Assembly: GCA_025504975.1 (NCBI GenBank)
Contig: JANUWI010000002.1
Coordinates: 186,001 to 250,000, forward strand
Length of the DNA stretch: 64,000 bases
Source of the DNA: Plenodomus lindquistii
Lineage: Eukaryota; Ascomycota; Dothideomycetes; Pleosporales; Leptosphaeriaceae
Reading direction: 5' to 3'
Shown here: one piece after another, positions 11,256 to 23,445 of the stretch
Numbering within the stretch: the stretch's first letter is position 1
Layout of the letters: every line of letters begins with the position of its first letter
Made by a program: the position numbers and the translations under genes
The notes under the pieces: generated by a model
The model's database searches: none
What the model saw: the letters and a program-made list of their open reading frames with translations, nothing else
Told to the model about the DNA's origin: nothing

Positions 11256-12668
11256 TTAAAATCTGGGAAAGTCAGCTGATGATGTCGTGGGGAGTCGATG
11301 TGAATCACGTACCGTATCTCATAGTTACCTGCCCTGGTCATGTACCGTACCCACTTGACGCTACTGTAGTTGCTCTTCTCGAAGACCTTGAGGTACCGCA
11401 CGAGAAGGCCAGAACTCGTGAACATCAATAATGAGAAGCTGAGGTTCAGTGGCGGCCTTGACCAGGCCTTCTGGTTCGTCATACTCGTCAAGCTTGCCTC
11501 TGCGCTCAAGACAAACTCGCTTTGGCCTGTGAATCGCGGAATCTTCCAGACGATGTTGTTGTGCTCGGGCTCGTACTTTGCCTTGCCCTGTGAAGTGCGC
11601 TCGGTGATCTTGGCTGTGTTGAGGGGTGTCGGTATCCGCACGACGACGTTGGTTGCGAAGAGTTTCGAGCCGTAGTTTGCGCGAATCGCTATGCTGTATT
11701 CTACCTTGGTCTTGCCAACCTCGTTGACAATGGCATGTACCTTGAATGGCAGATTGACATTTTCTGTGGCTCGGTAGCGCATCAGCTCGAATTCACCATC
11801 CGGCGGCACGAATGAGATGATCCTGTCAGCGTCGAATTTGCCCAGCTTTACGCATTGGTGAAATTGACAGTCTTCCAGTGTCACACTGCCTGCCGCTGCT
11901 CTTGTCGCCTTTGCGCCTGCCTTGTTTCCTGAGGGTTGTTGCAAATGGTCCTCGCCTAACGTGAGACGGTCGTTGAGCCCGAACTTGCATTCTGGTGTTC
12001 CTGAGAGGTATGCACGCATGATGATTTGGCCATTGACGTCCGCTCGTAGGACAGTGCCAGTCGCTGACATGAGCAGGTTCACGTCTTCAATGACATCCAC
12101 AAAGGCTTCGTTCTTGCGGTACTTGATGTCTGCTCGCCGCCATGATAGCGCTCCAGTGGCTTGCATTGTGATTTTGGACGAGTCCTCCTACACATGAATT
12201 AGTCGCCCGACGTCCTTCCTGGTTGAGGCGGAATATTACCAGGGCTCTTTCCGACTTGACACCCTCTGTGGTGATGTACATTTTTAATGTGTCTGTCTCG
12301 GTGTTCTGCGGATACCCAAAGTCCAGAATCTCATCAAGCAGCTCGTACACCAGCACAAAGTTGTTCTTGACCGCCTCCTCATCGAACTTGCCAAAATAGG
12401 CCTTTCCTAGACCAACTAACCGGTACAAGAACTCAAAGACCAGCGCGGCATTCGCATTGCTCTTGGTCACGGCGACCAGGTAAATGTTCTCGTGCTTGAC
12501 ATGGCTGAAGGTGGTTGAGCCGAGGGTGAGAATGGGCGAGCGGACTTGGGCGTTTGAGATGACTTGGATGCGGAAGACGTCGGCCAGGCGCGGGCGGCAG
12601 TCGTTGCGGAAGGCGCGAAAGATGAGGTTCTCGCCCTTTTGGTTGAAGATGAGGATGCCGGAGAGCAT
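11256..12668 (-). CDS. AP-2 complex subunit mu (clathrin adaptor medium chain)
   Basis: Model: complement(join(11256..11262, 11313..12187, 12240..12668)), 436 aa, introns of 50 and 52 nt. ATG at 12668 starts MLSGILIFNQKGENLIFRAF, the classic mu2 longin-like domain (residues 1-140), containing YLVAVTKSNANAALVFEFLY. A linker leads to the mu-homology domain that binds YxxPhi cargo signals (from about residue 175, including the basic ...WRRADIKYRKNEAFVDV). The final coding exon is only 7 nt: ATACG joined to ATTTTAA restores the conserved C-terminus YEIRF followed by stop. The product is the medium chain of the plasma-membrane AP-2 complex in clathrin-mediated endocytosis. Length and ends match the family exactly. 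Nothing suggests it is part of the neighbouring catabolic cluster. Confidence 0.95.
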
Positions 12669-12999
12669 GGCGAGAGAGGGCGGGAGAGTGGCCGAGGAGA
12701 AGGTGGAGGGGGAACGGCGGCAAGGGTGGCTTGGCTGTCGCGGGCTTTCTCTCTCGCGTGTCGCGATGTTGATGCTGCCCTGACCTCCGCCACGCCGCGG
12801 CATTGTGGCAGGGCCCGCTCGCTTAGGTAACCCGCGACAGGGTCCAGATGTCCAGATCCACCCCCACGCAGCAGCCCACCAATGCTCCACCACCATGCTT
12901 ACATCACAAACATTATTGAACTGTATTTGTAGAGTACACATGCGACACATCTCTGCAGACATGCTCGAGTGTTGTCCCATCTGATGTACGCTCTCGCAT

Positions 13000-13923
13000 C
13001 TACACCTTCCTGCCTGAGATGATATACACGCCCATCTTCCCTGGCAGTGAGCACTTCAGGACTGCAACAGGTGAGCCTTCGATCCTGGCCACCAAGGCCC
13101 GGTATTTCTCTCCAGACAATGCGCCCCTGATCTCGTGCATTCGTTCCTGAACACTGTCGCGCTGCCGATACAGTTCTGAATACTCTTCTTCGAGAGCACC
13201 GTTGCGTAGTAGAGGTGGAGGAAGCATCTCGCGCTCGACTAGCGGCCTATCTTGCGATTAGTGTAGGATCGAGTCAGGGTCTTTGTTTAACACGTGCGTT
13301 GTTCGTCGTTGTTGGTAAGGCTTCGTGCTGGCTCGCCTCTCATCTGAGTCCTTGGTCTCGCCCGGATGCGGGTACGTTCGCGCTGTCGGTGGTTGCAATT
13401 TATCGTGGTCGGCTTCTCGCGAAGTGGGTCCTGACTGGGTATCCGTCGTATGCAGACAGCTGTGTGGGACGGGAGGGTACGTGTAGGGCGACCTATGTGC
13501 TCCGTACATAGGAAAGGGGTGCGGTGCGCCGTACATCGGGAACGATCCTAGATTGTCATATGACCATTGTTCCATATGGTACGAAGGAAGTTGAGGGTAG
13601 GGTTCTACTCGTTCCTCGCTGTAGTCTGAGTGGCTCCGCGCAACGACTTCTTTGCCTTTGCGTCGTGTCATGGAAGCTGACTCTGCAGCTCTAGCACCTG
13701 CGTCTAAGGCCGGGGACTTCACAAGCTGATCCAGCGAATGGTTCTTCTTCTTTGCCGACTTTCGGGGTGGAGAGGCCTCTTTCACTTCGTCCGCACGGCG
13801 ATACTCAACTTCCGCTTCTTCGTTTGCTTTGATGAGGTCATCGCAGGCACCCTGCAAATTAACGGCAAGTACCTCTGGAGTACCCATCGACTCGGACCTG
13901 GGATTAATATCAGCGCTTGCCAT
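13000..13923 (-). CDS. orphan protein, one in-frame TAA at 13258-13260
   Basis: ATG at 13923 opens 221 codons. The N-terminus is helical and acidic (residues 18-48), followed by a basic lysine-rich patch (PPRKSAKKKNHSLDQ) and a tyrosine/proline-rich stretch with two copies of PMYGA (FPMYGAPHPFPMYGAHRSPY). TAA at 13258-13260 ends the frame, but the same frame continues as protein-like sequence to 13000 with a helical segment (LEEEYSELYRQRDSVQERM). The TAA lies inside CACTAATC, a perfect branch-site consensus. A GTGTTA donor at 13275 would give in-frame introns of 60 or 66 nt, but only with weak GAG acceptors, while the good TAG acceptors break the frame. So it is either an unusual splice or a nonsense mutation (CAA to TAA). 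Family not recognised. Confidence 0.5.
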
Positions 13924-15037
13924 TGAGAGCTTTTTTTCGTGTGTTGGCGTGTGGTGTGTGCGGTGTGGTTGGGGTCACTGCCAAAACGTGCGCGAGTAAA
14001 CCCAAATTTGCAAGCAAACGGACGTGATCTAGTGAAAATATGCTACCATTTCAAGATCTTAAGACTGCAAGTGGCGTCTTGTCATTTATCTTACTCCTTT
14101 CGCTGCGATGTCAACACCATCTGCGGCAGGTCGCGCAAGCTCATGCATCGGACAGCTCACTTTCGCCTTCGTAGGTGGTTAGGGCTGTCGAGCCATGGGC
14201 CTTGCAGGCGACACGAAAGGCGACATTACCCTTGCTGTTTGGCCTGACGACAATGGTGCTGTCATGGCCTCGTTCCGGCAGGCAACGAGCGAAGACATTT
14301 CACGTAATGTGGCGGGAGATTCCAGCGTACGATCCTAATACAAACGGCTGCCGGGGGCACAGTAATTAGGTGAGCTTTAGTTGAACAGCCGCCTCGCCGC
14401 AATCTTCGGATGCGTGAGCGTTCTTGGGCTTCCACAAGCGAGACTTTGGTGCCTTCACCGCTCGGATTGGAGGTGCAGCCATAGCGCAATTCGATGCTGT
14501 CTCTGCCACGGTACTAGACCCGGTATCAACTTCTAGAAGCGTAGGTGCCGTAGTGGTAGGTGCTGCTGGTGGAGGTATCGAAAATCATGAAGGAGTGAAT
14601 GACGGCACCGAAAGCGGTGTGACGAGGACGATAGGGCGGAGGAGGATAATAGAGAAGATGTGCACAGGTCGATCTGAATTCTGTCCAAATTCGTTTTCGA
14701 TGTCTTATGTACTGAATAGGTCTCGATGAATTGGAGTTTACTTTTGGCTTTCGGCGATGTGATATGATCAACTGGAATTAGACCTCAAGGTGTCAGTGTG
14801 AAGGGCTTGCGTGGCGTTGAGCGGAACACACGTTCGAAGCCCGAACCTTCTTAACACATCTGCAAGAGCAGGAGCGAGACGGCTGCGTGGGTGATAATTC
14901 ATGGTGTCTGAAGGGCTCCATTCATCGATGTTGGCAATAGCGCGTGACCTCATCCGCTAGCGTGAGAATTTTGTGTCGTGCTCCCGTTTCGACGCGTCGT
15001 GCCACTACATTTTGATCTACCAGACATCATCCTTAGC
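13924..15037. other. no gene seen
   Basis: About 1.1 kb without a convincing frame on either strand; the short frames present lack family motifs and consistent splice signals. It holds the promoter of the orphan gene starting at 13923 and the 3' flank of the esterase. Left boundary of the putative catabolic cluster. Confidence 0.4.
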
Positions 15038-16108
15038 TCACGGTAATTTGACATCAAACTTCCCCGTGGCTTCCGGTTTCGACAGCACCCATAAGATTCC
15101 TTCGTCCACACACTGATCCCAATGCTCCGACGCTTTCAACGCTTTCCCGAACCGCCTGTGACCATGCGGAACGCCCTTGAACAGCCTCGTTTCGGTGGGT
15201 ACGTTAGCCTCTGACAGCAGCTTCGCGTAAAGCAATGCCTCGTCGCGCAGTGGATCGAGGCCAGCAATGCCAACGACTGTAGGCGGCAGACCCCTGACCT
15301 CCTCTGCGGTTGCATTGACGATGTTGACCTTGGTATCCTTAAGGTCTGGCGTTCCGATCTTCTGTATATCGGTAAAGAACTCTACGACCTTCTTCGGTAG
15401 TATGGGAGCATGTTCGTTCTCGACATAGGACGACGACTTCAGCTTCTTTCCCGGTCCTTGATCGTACGTTCCAGGAAAGGCGAGACATGGGATGATGAGG
15501 ATCTGACCCGCAAGTGTTGGCAGACCTTTCAGATCCTCAGCTACTCCAAGATGCTGCTCAAGTGTAAGGGAGGCCGCGAGCTGGCCACCAGCAGAAATCC
15601 CGCCGACCACCACTCTCGACGGGTCACCGCCGATGACGTCGATGTTCTTGTGTAACCAAACAAACGCATCGTGAGTATCAAGATGTGCCGTAGGAAAGAC
15701 GTGTTCAGGGGTGTGTCGGTAGTTGACGTTTAACACCACTGCCCCAGTGTTGATTGCCGTCTGCGCGCAAAGTGGGTCCTCGCTTTCAATGGTGCCGAAG
15801 ATAAAACCGCCCCCATGGAAGTACAAGTACACTGGGAGCTTTTCGGTGTCCTGCTTCTTAACAGACCGGTAGGTGCGAGCTTCAATCGACGATCCATCAC
15901 GTGTCGGAATCCTGTAGTCCTTGACATGGACGTGAGGCGCGAATAGCTTCATTGCTTCCGCTGCTCTTCCCACCCTCTCCTTGTTCACTGCTGCTCTCAG
16001 AACGGAAGGGTCCATAGAAGTATCGAAACTTGCAGCAGGAAGCGTCTTCTGGACGGCCAGCCACTCTTCCGAAGGCCCGCCATATTGCGAAAAGTCTAGC
16101 AGAGCCAT
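15038..16108 (-). CDS. alpha/beta-hydrolase, HSL-type esterase
   Basis: Single exon, 356 aa, ATG at 16108 (MALLDFSQYGGPSEEW). The hormone-sensitive-lipase family oxyanion motif HGGGFIFG is followed by YRHTPEHVFPTAHLD. The nucleophile elbow is GISAGG (serine in G-x-S-x-G). A late DPLRDEA supplies the acid Asp, and GVPHGHRRF the catalytic His. The family hydrolyses short to medium carboxylic esters and lactones; no signal peptide is seen, so it is probably cytosolic. In this neighbourhood, next to two dehydrogenases and two Baeyer-Villiger-type monooxygenases, hydrolysis of an ester or lactone made by Baeyer-Villiger oxidation is a reasonable inference. It is transcribed in the same direction as the dehydrogenase at 16480-17544, about 370 nt downstream of it. 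Confidence 0.9.
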   Translation of the reverse strand: MALLDFSQYGGPSEEWLAVQKTLPAASFDTSMDPSVLRAAVNKERVGRAAEAMKLFAPHVHVKDYRIPTRDGSSIEARTYRSVKKQDTEKLPVYLYFHGGGFIFGTIESEDPLCAQTAINTGAVVLNVNYRHTPEHVFPTAHLDTHDAFVWLHKNIDVIGGDPSRVVVGGISAGGQLAASLTLEQHLGVAEDLKGLPTLAGQILIIPCLAFPGTYDQGPGKKLKSSSYVENEHAPILPKKVVEFFTDIQKIGTPDLKDTKVNIVNATAEEVRGLPPTVVGIAGLDPLRDEALLYAKLLSEANVPTETRLFKGVPHGHRRFGKALKASEHWDQCVDEGILWVLSKPEATGKFDVKLP

Positions 16109-16479
16109 AATATTTGGTAAAATGATAGTCTTCAAGGATCAGTTCAATCGTCGGCAATTCGAACAACTAGTGAGCAATCACGATCTGATGCGAAGCATAC
16201 GAGGTTATATGACGAGTTCGGGATTACGTACTCTGGCCCTCCGCTAGCGTAGATAGGACCCCACTATCACATACACATGCACGACATGTACCGAGGTAGC
16301 GAATTTCAAGGAATGCGGTTACGACAAATGGAATTTTGCCCATCATGAATTGCTGAATATGTGGTATGCAAGTGTAATTACGTCAGTCCTGTCAAGGCCA
16401 GATTTCTGACACCACGCTGTACTGCATCACCAGGAAAGAAATTGATGGACATGGAATGAATTAACAATTACAGGTAAGT

Positions 16480-17544
16480 CTACTCCTTGTAAACTCTGAC
16501 CTTGTAATCTGACAACCACCTGTCTTCGATGATCACCAATTGCGTGTCTTGGGTACGCTTGAAGTAACCATCATGACCATCTTCCTCCGTATAGTCATCC
16601 TTGTCGATGTCTTTAAAACCCTCCTTCGCAATCGATCTCGGAACGATAGCCAGGCTCTTTCCTGTTTGGGTAGTCAGTAACACAAACTTGCATCAACACA
16701 AGACAAAACACGAACCATTGATGGACTTGTCGCTTGCAATCTTCATCATGCAGCCTGCGACATCTTCTTGCTCACCAAATTCGATACCATGATCAATGAG
16801 CCATTGCTCGTACTCCTTGGTCCGAATCGCGCTCTTAATCCAACATGGTGCGACGTAGTTGATGCGGATACCTTGCTCCCATGAGGAACGCCGGGCTGTG
16901 CGCATGAATCCACGAAGAGCATATTTGGTGGCTGTATACTCCCAATTCCCCTTGCATCTGTCAGTGAGCGAACTCATCCAGGACCGAAAACTTACCGGCG
17001 AGTCAATCCAGGCAACCATACTACCGGTAATAATGAAGCATCGATCCCTCTCCTCACTCTCTTGCTGCTTCCGCCAGTAGTAAACAGCGAGCTTCCACGT
17101 ATACAAGCTGCCGCGGAGATTAACCTCAACAATATTCAGATCTGGCTTTGTTGGCTCGCCATTCGGATCATCAAGATTCCAAAGACTGTCTCCTGAACTT
17201 CTGCTGATACCGGCATTTGCAATGACAATATCGACAGCACCGAACTTGCTCATTGCTGTATCGAACATATTCTTTTGTTGATCCCAGTTTCTAATGTCGA
17301 CTTCAACGAAGATTGTTCGCTCGTCGCCGTGTTTTTCGTTAAGCTCGGATGCCAATTCGTACCCGCGTTTGTTGACATCTGCTATGGTGACATTTGCGCC
17401 CGACTCTGCAAAGTGTCGAACGCAGGTTTCTCCCATGCCGTTTGCACCACCGGTTATGATGACTGACTTGCCCTTGAGTTTGGCATGGTCGATCGGTACA
17501 GTGTGATCGATTGGACCGGTATACTCATAACGTGGGATGGGCAT
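16480..17544 (-). CDS. short-chain dehydrogenase/reductase
   Basis: Model: complement(join(16480..16661, 16716..16950, 16996..17544)), 321 aa, introns of 54 and 45 nt. The start at 17544 gives MPIPRYEYTGPIDHT. The NAD(P)-binding TGGANGMG spans residues 31-38, VIANAG follows, the catalytic serine is S175 in ITGSMVA, and the active-site pair Y188/K192 lies in NWEYTATKY. These mark a classical SDR. The C-terminal tail (DKDDYTEEDGHDGYFKRTQ) is charged. It resembles fungal alcohol dehydrogenases of the 5'-hydroxyaverantin/15-hydroxyprostaglandin dehydrogenase group, so oxidation of a secondary alcohol to a ketone with NAD+ is likely, substrate unknown. It is divergently arranged with the flavin monooxygenase at 18165, sharing about 620 nt of promoter, which suggests co-regulation and a ketone hand-over. 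Confidence 0.9.
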
Positions 17545-18164
17545 GTTTCTAGAATTTGGGATGAAGAAAAGCGTGAGGGTTTGCAAGTGATTCGATGACT
17601 CTATGCTTTGGAGGTCTGACTGCACTATGAACACATATTCATGCTCAATAACCCCCACCACCACTACGTTTCTTACTCTTAGCTTACTAGCCACTTTCTT
17701 CTCGGTATGGGTGGGGTGATATGTAATTAGGCGTGGTAGCGCGGTTGTTTAGCTCCGTGCTTCGGTCCAAATGCACGCCTCATCGCGGGGTGAACGGTAA
17801 TCCCAATCAGGCAATGCCGTTGTAGTTGCCGAAAGGCGAGGTGCAACACTACCGACGCGACTTTCGACCTAGTGCGGGGACATGCATGCGCCGCACATTG
17901 AATGGACCTCCGGTACTATCGCAGTCGAGCGGCCTATGCAGTGATCTCGGCAGACAGATGCGTCTACCCAGTGGTGCCAGAACGCGTGATTGGCATTCGA
18001 CGCCGGGAGCACGCTGGTAGGTGCTATCCTGTTGGCTGCAGCTCATAGCTGGAAATACAAAATGTCTGAATCGTTCGTCATCTTAGCTCCCAGACTCCAT
18101 AATCTTTAAGTTCATATCTTCTGATACCCTTTCCGTTTTTACATTCAGTGGTCATTCGTTCACG
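17545..18164. promoter_or_regulatory. shared divergent promoter region
   Basis: Start codons of the SDR (minus) and of the flavin monooxygenase (plus) are 620 nt apart, facing away from each other. The stretch contains several CGG/CCG triplets (for example CTCCGGTAC near 17910 and GAGCGGCC near 17929) of the sort bound by Zn2Cys6 regulators, but no clean inverted CGG palindrome that I can point to. No coding frame is convincing here. Confidence 0.45.
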
Positions 18165-20253
18165 ATGACTGCTTTCCTAGACTTCGAGGATCCAGCTCCT
18201 CCTCCCAGACCCGAGTTGAAGGAAGCAATGGTGACCGTGGAGGCGCCGGCAACAGAGAGCGAAATTCCAAAGTTTAATGGCATCAAGCCAGCGATACCAG
18301 TCGCAAATGGCGTTCAAACCAACGGTGTTCACAAGAACGGTGTCACCAATGGCAGCCAGACAGAAGCTTCAGATCCATTCAAGCTCGCTTCAGAATATGC
18401 ATACACCCCGCGAAAGCTCAAGGTCTTCACTATTGGCGCAGGCTTCTCTGGTCTGTTGATGGCACACAAATTCCAGCATCGATTTCCAGAGATGGAAGAT
18501 TACGTGGATCACACAATATTCGAGGCACATCATGAAGTCGGAGGTACCTGGTAAGTCATATGAAATGCCCCGAAAGACGAAACAGGACATTTGACTAAAT
18601 TTTTGCAGGCTTGTAAACAACTACCCTGGGGTACAATGCGACGTACCTGCGCACATCTATGCTTTCCCATTCGATCCCAATCCAAATTGGAGCAGGTTCT
18701 ACGCAAGCGGAGCCGAGATCCTTGAATACTTCAAGTCCACTGTACGTAAATGGAACTTGGATCGCGATCTTCAGTTGAACACCAAGGTTGTTGGAACAAA
18801 ATGGCACGACTCGGAAGGAATGTGGTGCGTAGAGTTAGAAAACACCAAGACACAAGAGCGAAGGGAAGAGTGGTGTCATGTCTTGATATCAGGACAAGGT
18901 GTTCTGGTGTAAGTCCAACCTCATTTTCGACTTGATAGCGGCTAACACTGTATTCAGGCACGAGAACTGGCCGAAGATTCCCGGTTTCGAGAAGTTCAAG
19001 GGCCATGTCACGCACTCCGCGCGATGGGATCATGACTATGACTATTCCAACAAACGCATCGCAGTCATCGGGAACGGCTCCTCAGGCATTCAGATCGTAC
19101 CACAGATGGCCAAGCTACCTGGCACGACCGTGCAGAACTTCATCAGGAGCGGCGCATGGGTGTACTACCGCGCACCACCGTCTAAGCACATGGGTCGTGA
19201 AGTAGATGATCCCAACCCTCAATACACAGAAGCTGAAAAGGAGAAGTTCCGCGACCCAGAACAACATCAAGCTTACCGAAAAGGAATTGTCTCGCGGACC
19301 AACAAGTCGTTTTACATCTTTATACGCGGCGAGAACAACAAGAAGGGTATGGAAGCAGCGGCCGCTCAAATGTCCGAAAAGCTGGAACATGATAAGCGAC
19401 TTTGCGATATGCTGATTCCAAAATGGGAACTTGGCTGCCGAAGAATCACCCCCGGTCCTGGATATCTCGAGTCGTTTCTTAGGGACAATTGCGATTGCAC
19501 AAACAGCCCGATAGTAGGTATTACAGAGAATGGCGTACAGACCGCAGATGGGAAGACCTTTGAATGCGATGTCATCGTCTGCGCAACGGGATTCGATGTG
19601 TCCCATCGCCCACGGTACCCGATGATCGGCCAGAACAACATCAATCTGCGCGACAAATGGGCAGAAGACCCAGATTCGTACCTATCGGTCATGACACCAG
19701 ACTTCCCCAACTACTTCATGGTACGCCGATCGTCTAAAATCGTACTACCATGGTCTGCTAACACAATCATCAGATGATGGGACCCAACTGTCTCGGTGGT
19801 CACGGCTCCTTGGTCGAATCCTTGAACTGGACCGGCGACTATTTCGTTAAGTGGATCAAGAAGATGTCGGACGAAGACATAAAATGCATCACGCCTAAAC
19901 GTGAAAAGGTCGACGCGTTCATTCGCTATCAAGATGAAGTACACAAGACACTAGTCTGGTCGGGTGGCTGCTCGTCATGGTACAAGCGCGGTCGTGTCGA
20001 CGGACGGGTGACAGCACTATTCGGTGGATCAGCGCAACTCTTCAATAGAATGTTGAGTGATATTCGCGGCGAAGATTTTGATATCACATACAAGACGGCA
20101 AACCCCTGGAGATTTATGGGTAATGGTTTCACGGAGTTTGAGATGAAGGACGATGCCGATTTGTCATGGTATGTTGAAATCGCCGAGGAAGCGCAAGGCA
20201 AAGGCCCACAACATGTTGGCGCTGTGAATGGGGCCGTCAATAGAAAGCACTGA
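18165..20253 (+). CDS. FAD-dependent Baeyer-Villiger-type monooxygenase
   Basis: Model: join(18165..18550, 18609..18908, 18958..19720, 19774..20253), 642 aa; introns of 58, 49 and 53 nt. A polar N-terminal extension of about 85 residues (with repeated NGV) precedes the FAD-binding GAGFSG at residues 91-96. Next come FEAHHEVGGTW and NNYPGVQCDVPAHIYAF, typical of class B flavoproteins. The Baeyer-Villiger fingerprint is present in variant form from F242 to W252 (FKGHVTHSARW, followed by D instead of the usual P). A second, NADPH-type Rossmann motif is GNGSSG, and VIVCATGFD closes the pattern. Length and layout fit the long fungal subgroup related to cycloalkanone/steroid monooxygenases. Predicted reaction: NADPH- and O2-dependent insertion of oxygen next to a carbonyl, or N/S oxidation; substrate unknown. 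Confidence 0.88.
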
Positions 20254-20587
20254 GATGACCAACTTATGATTTGCCATTTTAGCGATTGCAAGGGACATAG
20301 AATAGAACTGAAGCTGTAGCCATTGACTTTTTAACTCAGTATGAGTGTTTGCCTTAGGTGGTGTGTGAAGGAGCCAGAAAATGGCTTGTCTGCATAATGC
20401 CAGCGATGTGTAGTATCAATGATGAGTACGCTGAGTTTACAAATGATGAACAGGTGGATCATTTGCATGTAAAGATGGATCATGATCACCTCATTTGACA
20501 GCTTCCCATGCGAGTGGCCATAGCCACAACCTCCTTTGATTTTGGTCCACTTTACCTGCCGCATTGGAGGATATATCGGGCAGCAAA
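20254..20587. other. convergent intergenic stretch
   Basis: A 334-nt spacer between the stop of the monooxygenase and the stop of the Zn2Cys6 gene, which face each other. I see no gene; it holds both 3' untranslated ends. Confidence 0.4.
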
Positions 20588-22828
20588 CTAGGCTTGTGAT
20601 ACGCCAAACAGCATATCAGAAAAACCAAGTGAGTAGTCAGTGAAGGGATCGAAAAGATCCTGGTACTCTGCAAGAAGAGTGCCATGGAATAGTTCGTTAT
20701 TGGGTGACGGAAAGCCCCTAGTCGCTGTCCCGAGCTCGCGTCCTGAGAGCAGGCTCTCAGCAATACCGCCAGTTGATTTCGAAACGAACGGAAAGAAGCG
20801 CATCCAGTCAAAACCATCATCAAGATTCGTGTTGGTTCCATTGGCCAGCGCGTCTAAGCTTGATGACTGCGCAAAGTCTGCATTCATGACATCGTGCCCG
20901 CCAGCGGAGTTGAAGTGGTTCGACTCAAGGCTATTAGCAGGTTGCGTTTTGCGTAGACGCTCAAAGCCTTGCGCAATGACATTCGCGGAAGCCCACATCT
21001 TTTGAAGTTCCCTGACGGCTATAACAAGGATGTCCAAGTCTTCGTTAGCAGATCTGCTGAGGTGCGGTATGCGACGTGCCTGTAAAAGGGCGATGAAAGC
21101 GGTACCCGCATGCCAGCATGTAATGGCCATCAAGAATCGAGAATTTCCCCGGGCAAGTATATCTTTCAATATCCGTGCCGTACATGAAGCAGCGATGATA
21201 GCAGGTGGCAATGCTTGTGGCAGTTGACCACCCGAACGCTTGAGATGCAAAATGATGATGGTCGTCAGATAGAACAAATGCAGCTGGTGGACATCGCGAT
21301 CGAAGTTCTCCGTGCGCGCTGTGTCGATGGGCAAACGTAGGCGCTGTGGTAAGGAATGTATCCATCCGACCAATTCTTCTCTCAACGAATTTTGGAGCGC
21401 TGTGGAGTTTGCATTGGACTTGAGGAGGTATTTGGCAATGCGTCCTATAATAGCGCAAAGTCGAACCCAGTAGATGAAAATCTCGCCTTGATGCTGGCAT
21501 GCTGGTGGAAAGTCGGCCAGCGTAGGTTCTTGTATATTGCAATCATCAGGATCGATGATCGCAGGTTTGCTCTGACAAAGAGATGTAAGACGTTCACGAG
21601 CCTAAATTGAGTCAGTGGCAAGCTCATATGAGGTCTCGCTCTTAGCGTTTCGCATCTTTGAGAGGATCGTGCTCTGCATGCAATGAACTTACGAAAGCGG
21701 TCCACCAAATCCGTCGGCGCAAGCCAAGCTGAAGGCGGTCTCTGTTAGGATCATCGACACTAGGTTCTCGATGGACATTCATCTGTTGGGCATGCCTGAT
21801 GATGACTGAAGTCCACCACCAAGAGCTAGAAATAAACGTCAGCAAGTTTTCTCTGGTGTTTAGCCAGGATGCCTGATGATCAGAATCACGTACGAATGGC
21901 GATGTACTCTACTCGTAGACTGTGGGGCCCACCAGTAAAACAAGCAAAGGGCTTTCAGCGACATGAGCTCATCAGCCTCCTCATCATCGTAGAAGATGGT
22001 TCTCGCCCGCTTGTAGTACGCCTCGGGTCCGTCGTGTGGCAACAAAGGCGGCTGAATGTGGCTGCTCGCGAGAGCTAAAGAGTTTGCTAGAAGGGGTGAT
22101 CTTGCAACATCAGATGCAAGTGAGTCGCGATCAAGGACAGGACACCACGGGTAGCAATACTCAAAGTACGTATCGGTGAAGATTTGTTCCAAATCCGGCC
22201 TCAGTTCAGACGTGTAGCGATGTTCCAGCTGCGCGACCATCGCCTGATTCTCTGCGTCAAATTGATTCTCTTGAGCATAGACTTGTAGAAATCCGCTATC
22301 CAAATCTCCGTTCTGAGTTGGAGTCGTCTCAGCGAGACTCGTACCCAGGGGCTCTCGCTGGGTGACTGGCGACTCGTTGGCTCCTAGGCCGGACGCGAAC
22401 ACGTCGCGTGGAGACACGATCGTACGGAAACCGCCGCGCAGAGATGACACCGAGTGACGAGACCGTTGAGGGGAGACCACAGCGTTTGATTCGACCGATG
22501 TTTGGTCACCCGCATAGGCCTGAATTGTTGCATCTGCGGCTAGGAGAGCGTCCACGCCGTCGGGTCGGCTGCCATGCTCGAAATGAACACCTGTTTCATC
22601 AGCTTTGCTGGATTTCCGTCTCTTATCTCGCTTTGACGGTCGAACTTGGCATTCTCTTCCTACCGAGAAGCAATTCTTACAAGCATGTCTGCCATCGTTC
22701 TTTTGCTGCTGCAGGTCGCATTTAACTTTCTTGGCATGACATGCGAAGCAAACCATATCCGCTCGTTTTCGCTTTGCTGCTGATGTCGAGTAATGCTGCC
22801 AATTCTCCAATGTTATATTTTCAGTCAT
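20588..22828 (-). CDS. Zn2Cys6 fungal-specific transcription factor
   Basis: Model: complement(join(20588..21601, 21693..21825, 21894..22828)), 693 aa, introns of 68 and 91 nt. The zinc cluster is C27-X2-C30-X6-C37-X12-C50-X2-C53-X6-C60, flanked by basic runs (AAKRKRADM before, KRDKRRKSSK after) that act as nuclear localisation and linker. The middle homology domain (fungal_trans) is clear: FTDTYFEYCYPWCPVLDRD, ALCLFYWWAPQ, then, after splicing, SSWWWTSVIIRHAQQMNVH and RRRIWWTAFARERLTSL. Like other members it should bind CGG-containing promoter elements as a dimer. Its position between the esterase/SDR/monooxygenase group and the transporter/hydrolase/monooxygenase group makes it the likely pathway-specific regulator of the cluster, which is inference. 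Confidence 0.93.
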
Positions 22829-23445
22829 GCTGTCGGCAACTTCTCGTGCCGGCCTCGATGTGTGAGCGGTGAAATCAAGGGCTCTATGGACGACACGTCA
22901 CTTGAGTGCCCAGCCGGGTACCAGAAGACACTCACTGTGTCTGGAATGAGTATATGTCGTGGCTTCTTTCCGATGATGAAGGCTCCTCTGCTATCGAGAG
23001 TTGATACTGGTGTGTTGTTCACGGAGCAAGCAAGGGCCAGGGTGGCTAGGCGGCTGATCCGAGGTTGTGCAGCAAGCGCGGAGTCTAGCGCGATCTGACA
23101 GAGGCACTTGGGAATGGCGCGCCCTACGAAGGAGCTCGTGTTTATCGTGTCACCACCTCGCGTTAACAGCACGATGCGTGAGCCTATATAGTAGCCAGGA
23201 GATAACAAAGGTATATAAAGCTATTATTTTATAATCTCTACTGCTTCTAGAGTATTCACGTAACATCTAATCACTCTAAACTTGTACTTTAGTGTATTGT
23301 GGTGGTTACAGTGTACACAGGTGTACACAGTGTAAGTAACTTTGGTGACTCAATAGATACGATCTCCTTCGTATGGAAGCAGGTACAATCAAAGCTCCTC
23401 AACACACCCTGGGTACCACGGGACATATGGTACAGGAAATGATTT
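22829..23445. other. intergenic, A+T-rich in its right half
   Basis: About 620 nt upstream of the Zn2Cys6 gene. The right half (about 23200-23300) is A+T rich and contains two adjacent copies of GTGTACACAG at 23311-23330. No coding frame is convincing. Confidence 0.4.
23311..23330. repeat. two tandem copies of a 10-mer
   Basis: GTGTACACAG occurs twice directly head to tail. The core GTGTACAC is itself a palindrome, so each copy could bind a dimeric protein, but nothing else supports a regulatory role. It lies between the upstream region of the regulator gene and the 3' end of the orphan repeat-domain gene. Confidence 0.6.

Noticed and set aside
12433..12830. Several long frames antisense or out of frame to the first exon of AP-2 mu
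   Set aside because: They are shadows caused by the high G+C of the conserved AP-2 mu exon.
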